Below the pieces are notes generated by a model. That model was not told the DNA's origin. It ran no database searches and saw nothing but the letters and a program-made list of their open reading frames with translations. Shown one piece after another: positions 5,601 to 6,226 of a DNA stretch of 6,226 nt; position 1 is the stretch's first letter; every line of letters begins with the position of its first letter. Source of the DNA: an uncultured Ruminococcus sp. (GTDB lineage Bacteria > Bacillota > Clostridia > Oscillospirales > Acutalibacteraceae); the NCBI GenBank assembly GCA_937892835.1, contig CALBHM010000383.1, positions 1 through 6,226 on the forward strand, given 5' to 3'. The position numbers were made by a program, and so were the translations under genes.

Positions 5601-6226
5601 CAACGGCGGTACGTATAACGGAACAACGGGCTTGACCTCGTCCTCAGTTCTGTTCCAGTCGAAGTATACCGTCGGAAAGATAGGCAGTGCAACCCCGGCC
5701 AATCCGACACGACCGGGCTGTACCTTCATGGGCTGGAAGTGCAGTGCTGACAACATGGTATATCAGCCGGGCGCAAATATCAATTGGGAATTCCTCGAGG
5801 ACGTAACCTTTACGGCTCAGTGGGAATACAACATGATTAATCTCTACTATAACGAGAATCATGACAAACTGGCGTCAAATATGCTTGATCCGTTGGTAGA
5901 CGGAACAATTTCTTACGATTCAACAGCGACCATTTCATCAACAAACGAAGCGGGCGAAACCGTTACAACAAACAAGGCTTGTAACCTTAAAATTGAAAAG
6001 CTTGACGACGGCACAATCAGAATTAACGGTACCCTTGCAGGAAATTATACCTTTGGCTTTGTTCCGATGGATTTTGAAGATGGCAAGGAGTATATTTTCA
6101 GCAGTCAATACATTTCCGGTAGCATGAATAACGGTTGTATGGTTATTGATCCGGCACTTTCGGACGGAAATAATGTTGCACCGAGAAACAATTTTGATTT
6201 TAGTGTACCCAGTCAGACGGATCCAA
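2560..6226 (+). CDS. Giant secreted surface protein with duplicated unnamed module and InlB B-repeat, 3'-truncated by window edge
   Basis: The frame from the ATG at 2560 is open to the window edge, giving at least 1222 residues. Order of parts: signal peptide (1-37); module A, beta-rich (48-about 410) plus helical FIVAR-like segment (415-507); module B, beta-rich (508-840) plus helical segment (842-907); an unrecognised beta-rich stretch (about 911-1007); one InlB B-repeat (1008-1090); and the start of a beta-sandwich-like module (about 1138 on). Modules A and B share FYVPE-x-IYL (54-62 and 515-523), a Cys in YF-x-CS (102 and 561), an acidic cluster (255-263 and 718-725) and VD-x-SR-x6-IPN (311-324 and 733-746). 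The protein is rich in S, T, N, G and Y, as in extracellular adhesins and glycan-binding proteins. It has its own promoter, leader and GGAGG site. Adhesion or host/polymer binding is inference; no enzymatic motif is seen. Any cell-wall anchor would lie beyond the window. Confidence 0.93.
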   Translation, partial: MLKKFGRKALSLLLVFVLMATTFFIFDPSILIPESKAVVDVKKLVNTVEPTVKFYVPEAIYLNPVMGTGSQPYNFQYFIDSNENGVLNRSASQTTGTVYFSCSEAWSSLSISWENTTVRGTTDVSTSQTFKQTITSGMTSARDGRVKATATYVVNGRTHYAYAYTYMYYPDLDLLTGVAGSYVYSTSIGNEPKLSAFAFITGVHKVGNTTTYNDTERGVSNYYDQYNTTSSKGAFGLSPLIPNWSTTAEFKKANDDAYIDDRDIIYGERTTSMSSTYIEQGNGGVYFHNRDRGGTSKYFGSTSLAWGTLFVDTSRVTNFNQIPNLRGGFIVHRYDSSGTKGKLVSFKSTDDSISIMSEIDYRNGDGKGYGMTSAEALSGTPMNKDYTMESYFNYERKNSSGVHVRFDFGLKVRTLSKASLRSAYRAAIENGWQSSTASKHGWSSSAQSQWTTAYNNFVTALDQAGTVLGRPYASASDVSTALSNLNTRVSTCNTLVNNNFQVGVNTDMEAPSYTFYVPETIYLTPSTSTTTAFKYYVDRANSVNSSLRNGENTSGNIYFYCSKASSIKSLTVSDCSSVTIGATTSSSGTLSTTITAGSLSTGLSPSGKKLLTWTLVFVADGVEYTANAYTVAYAPWPTVVSSSAAGRYSSSKSSRKTAFMITTWVSGIQSVVNNGSGSDGSGVYKYSPLFSSSIPAGSDKNMSNLFNSGSGGSGFWRDDDDASCDGGRGLLVVDVSRYRYYKYIPNFKVGLDCNYAHGNGETGKYSRLGYYATGGSVSDSNLGAVTTGGNNNVRNIFNTTIGSYITDSNEDITIRGFNESKGTGNGSTRRSYAHVFLTVEKVNKSSLRSSYNTILSKGYQKSWYTSDTWNKYETKLKEVALHLGDPTSKDTSGITELQGFQDGLVRNSNGKTTAVHLRDGSSADYNGNTGSAIIGTTTETMSYTYGDTVYGYYNDIPGFTASRYSVTYGSTTKTSGVPQDSTHNNFYYIKNAATSNVDWKFWYTPNTYNIKYDPNGGTYNGTTGLTSSSVLFQSKYTVGKIGSATPANPTRPGCTFMGWKCSADNMVYQPGANINWEFLEDVTFTAQWEYNMINLYYNENHDKLASNMLDPLVDGTISYDSTATISSTNEAGETVTTNKACNLKIEKLDDGTIRINGTLAGNYTFGFVPMDFEDGKEYIFSSQYISGSMNNGCMVIDPALSDGNNVAPRNNFDFSVPSQTDP
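2701..4080 (+). repeat. Large tandem module A of the secreted protein (residues 48-507)
   Basis: This is the first copy of a large unnamed module. It opens with VEPTVKFYVPEAIYL, continues as a long beta-rich, Tyr/Ser/Thr-rich region and ends in a helical segment. Landmarks are Cys102, the acidic cluster DDAYIDDRD (255-263), VD-x-SR-x6-IPN (311-324) and the helical SKASLRSAY (416-424). No catalytic signature is recognised. It is about 30-40 residues longer than copy B; most of the extra length lies between the acidic cluster and the VD-x-SR motif. Confidence 0.75.
3802..4080 (+). other. FIVAR-like helical segment ending module A (residues 415-507)
   Basis: The segment is alpha-helical in character. 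It has the FIVAR-type rhythm of an aromatic-led helix (WTTAYNNFVTAL), a short turn with Leu-Gly-x-Pro, and a last helix VSTALSNLNTRV. Such three-helix units act as stalk spacers or weak binding modules in surface proteins. The assignment is by resemblance only. Confidence 0.5.
4081..5289 (+). repeat. Large tandem module B of the secreted protein (residues 508-910)
   Basis: This is the second copy of the module. It opens with MEAPSYTFYVPETIYL and follows the order of copy A: Cys561 in YFYCSKA, a hydrophobic strand KTAFMITTW matching KLSAFAFITG, an acidic run of four Asp at 718-721, VD-x-SR-x6-IPN (733-746) and NKSSLRSSY (843-851). Offsets to copy A are about 461 residues in the first half and 422-427 in the second. 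No long identical DNA run to copy A was seen, so the duplication is old. Confidence 0.75.
5083..5280 (+). other. FIVAR-like helical segment ending module B (residues 842-907)
   Basis: It contains SSLRSSYNTIL, then WYTSDTWNKYETKLKEV, a Leu-Gly-Asp-Pro turn and ITELQGFQDGL. This parallels the segment that ends module A, and the WY-T-x2-TW-x2-Y pattern is typical of FIVAR-like bundles. Recognised by pattern only. Confidence 0.5.
5581..5829 (+). other. InlB B-repeat (Listeria-Bacteroides repeat) in the giant protein
   Basis: Residues 1008-1090 carry the hallmarks of this beta-grasp-like repeat (Flg_new family). They are YNIKYDPNGGTYNG near the start, a central Val-Gly and Pro-Thr-Arg-Pro-Gly turn, FMGWKCS, and the terminal FTAQW. 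The family is common in surface proteins of Firmicutes, where it forms stalks or binding modules. Only one copy is seen in the window. Confidence 0.88.
5971..6226 (+). other. Start of a C-terminal beta-sandwich-like module, cut by the window edge
   Basis: From residue 1138 the pattern is CNLKIEKLDDGTIRINGTL, then GKEYIFSSQYISG and alternating hydrophobic strands. It resembles jelly-roll carbohydrate-binding-like modules that read Asp-Gly-Thr-x-x-x-Asn-Gly-Thr and then Gly-x-x-Tyr-x-x-Ser. The module is incomplete, so the assignment is tentative. Confidence 0.4.

Noticed and set aside
2723..5635. Several + strand open frames of 60-120 codons in other frames (for example at 2723, 3089, 4239, 4571, 5012 and 5420)
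   Set aside because: All lie inside the continuous long frame from 2560, have Arg/Ser-rich nonsense composition and no ribosome binding sites, so they are shadows.
3292..5862. Minus-strand open frames at 3292-3555 and 5644-5862
   Set aside because: They lie antisense to the giant gene and show no recognisable domain or start signal.

Overview
The window looks like chromosomal DNA from a low-to-moderate GC Gram-positive anaerobe of the class Clostridia, probably a gut Oscillospiraceae/Ruminococcaceae-type organism. The reasons are strong GGAG/GGAGG ribosome binding sites, sigma-A-like promoters, short GC-rich hairpin plus T-run terminators, and a very large secreted protein carrying an InlB B-repeat (Listeria-Bacteroides repeat) and FIVAR-like helical segments. 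This placement is inference from style and gene content; no rRNA or other marker gene is present. All supported genes are on the + strand.

Region 1 (1-1293) is the end of an operon. A TetR-family regulator, cut off at its N-terminus by the window edge, is followed five bases later by a class I SAM-dependent methyltransferase whose ribosome binding site lies inside the end of the regulator gene. An intrinsic terminator with a GCAA tetraloop closes the operon. The regulator probably controls its own operon; the methyltransferase substrate cannot be read from the sequence.

Region 2 (1307-2307) is a single-gene unit with its own promoter, a two-EamA-domain DMT-superfamily transporter and a strong terminator. 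The two halves of the transporter are unusually alike, about half identical by eye, with DNA stretches of 15 and 17 identical bases at a constant 447-base offset. Their loops carry opposite charge bias, as expected of a fused, antiparallel duplication of a five-helix protein.

Region 3 (2308-6226) starts with an AT-rich upstream region, an extended -10 promoter and a leader of about 110 nt with two small inverted repeats that could fold in competing ways. It then runs into one long open frame from 2560 to the window edge (at least 1222 codons, no stop). The product has a signal peptide, two tandem copies of a large unnamed beta-rich module (about 400-460 residues each), each ending in a helical FIVAR-like segment, then an unrecognised beta-rich stretch, one InlB B-repeat and the beginning of a further beta-sandwich-like module. 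It is most likely an exported surface or extracellular protein; its C-terminal anchor, if any, is outside the window.

I found no RNA genes, mobile elements, CRISPR arrays or supported minus-strand genes. The most unusual items are the duplicated module of the giant secreted protein and the internally duplicated transporter.
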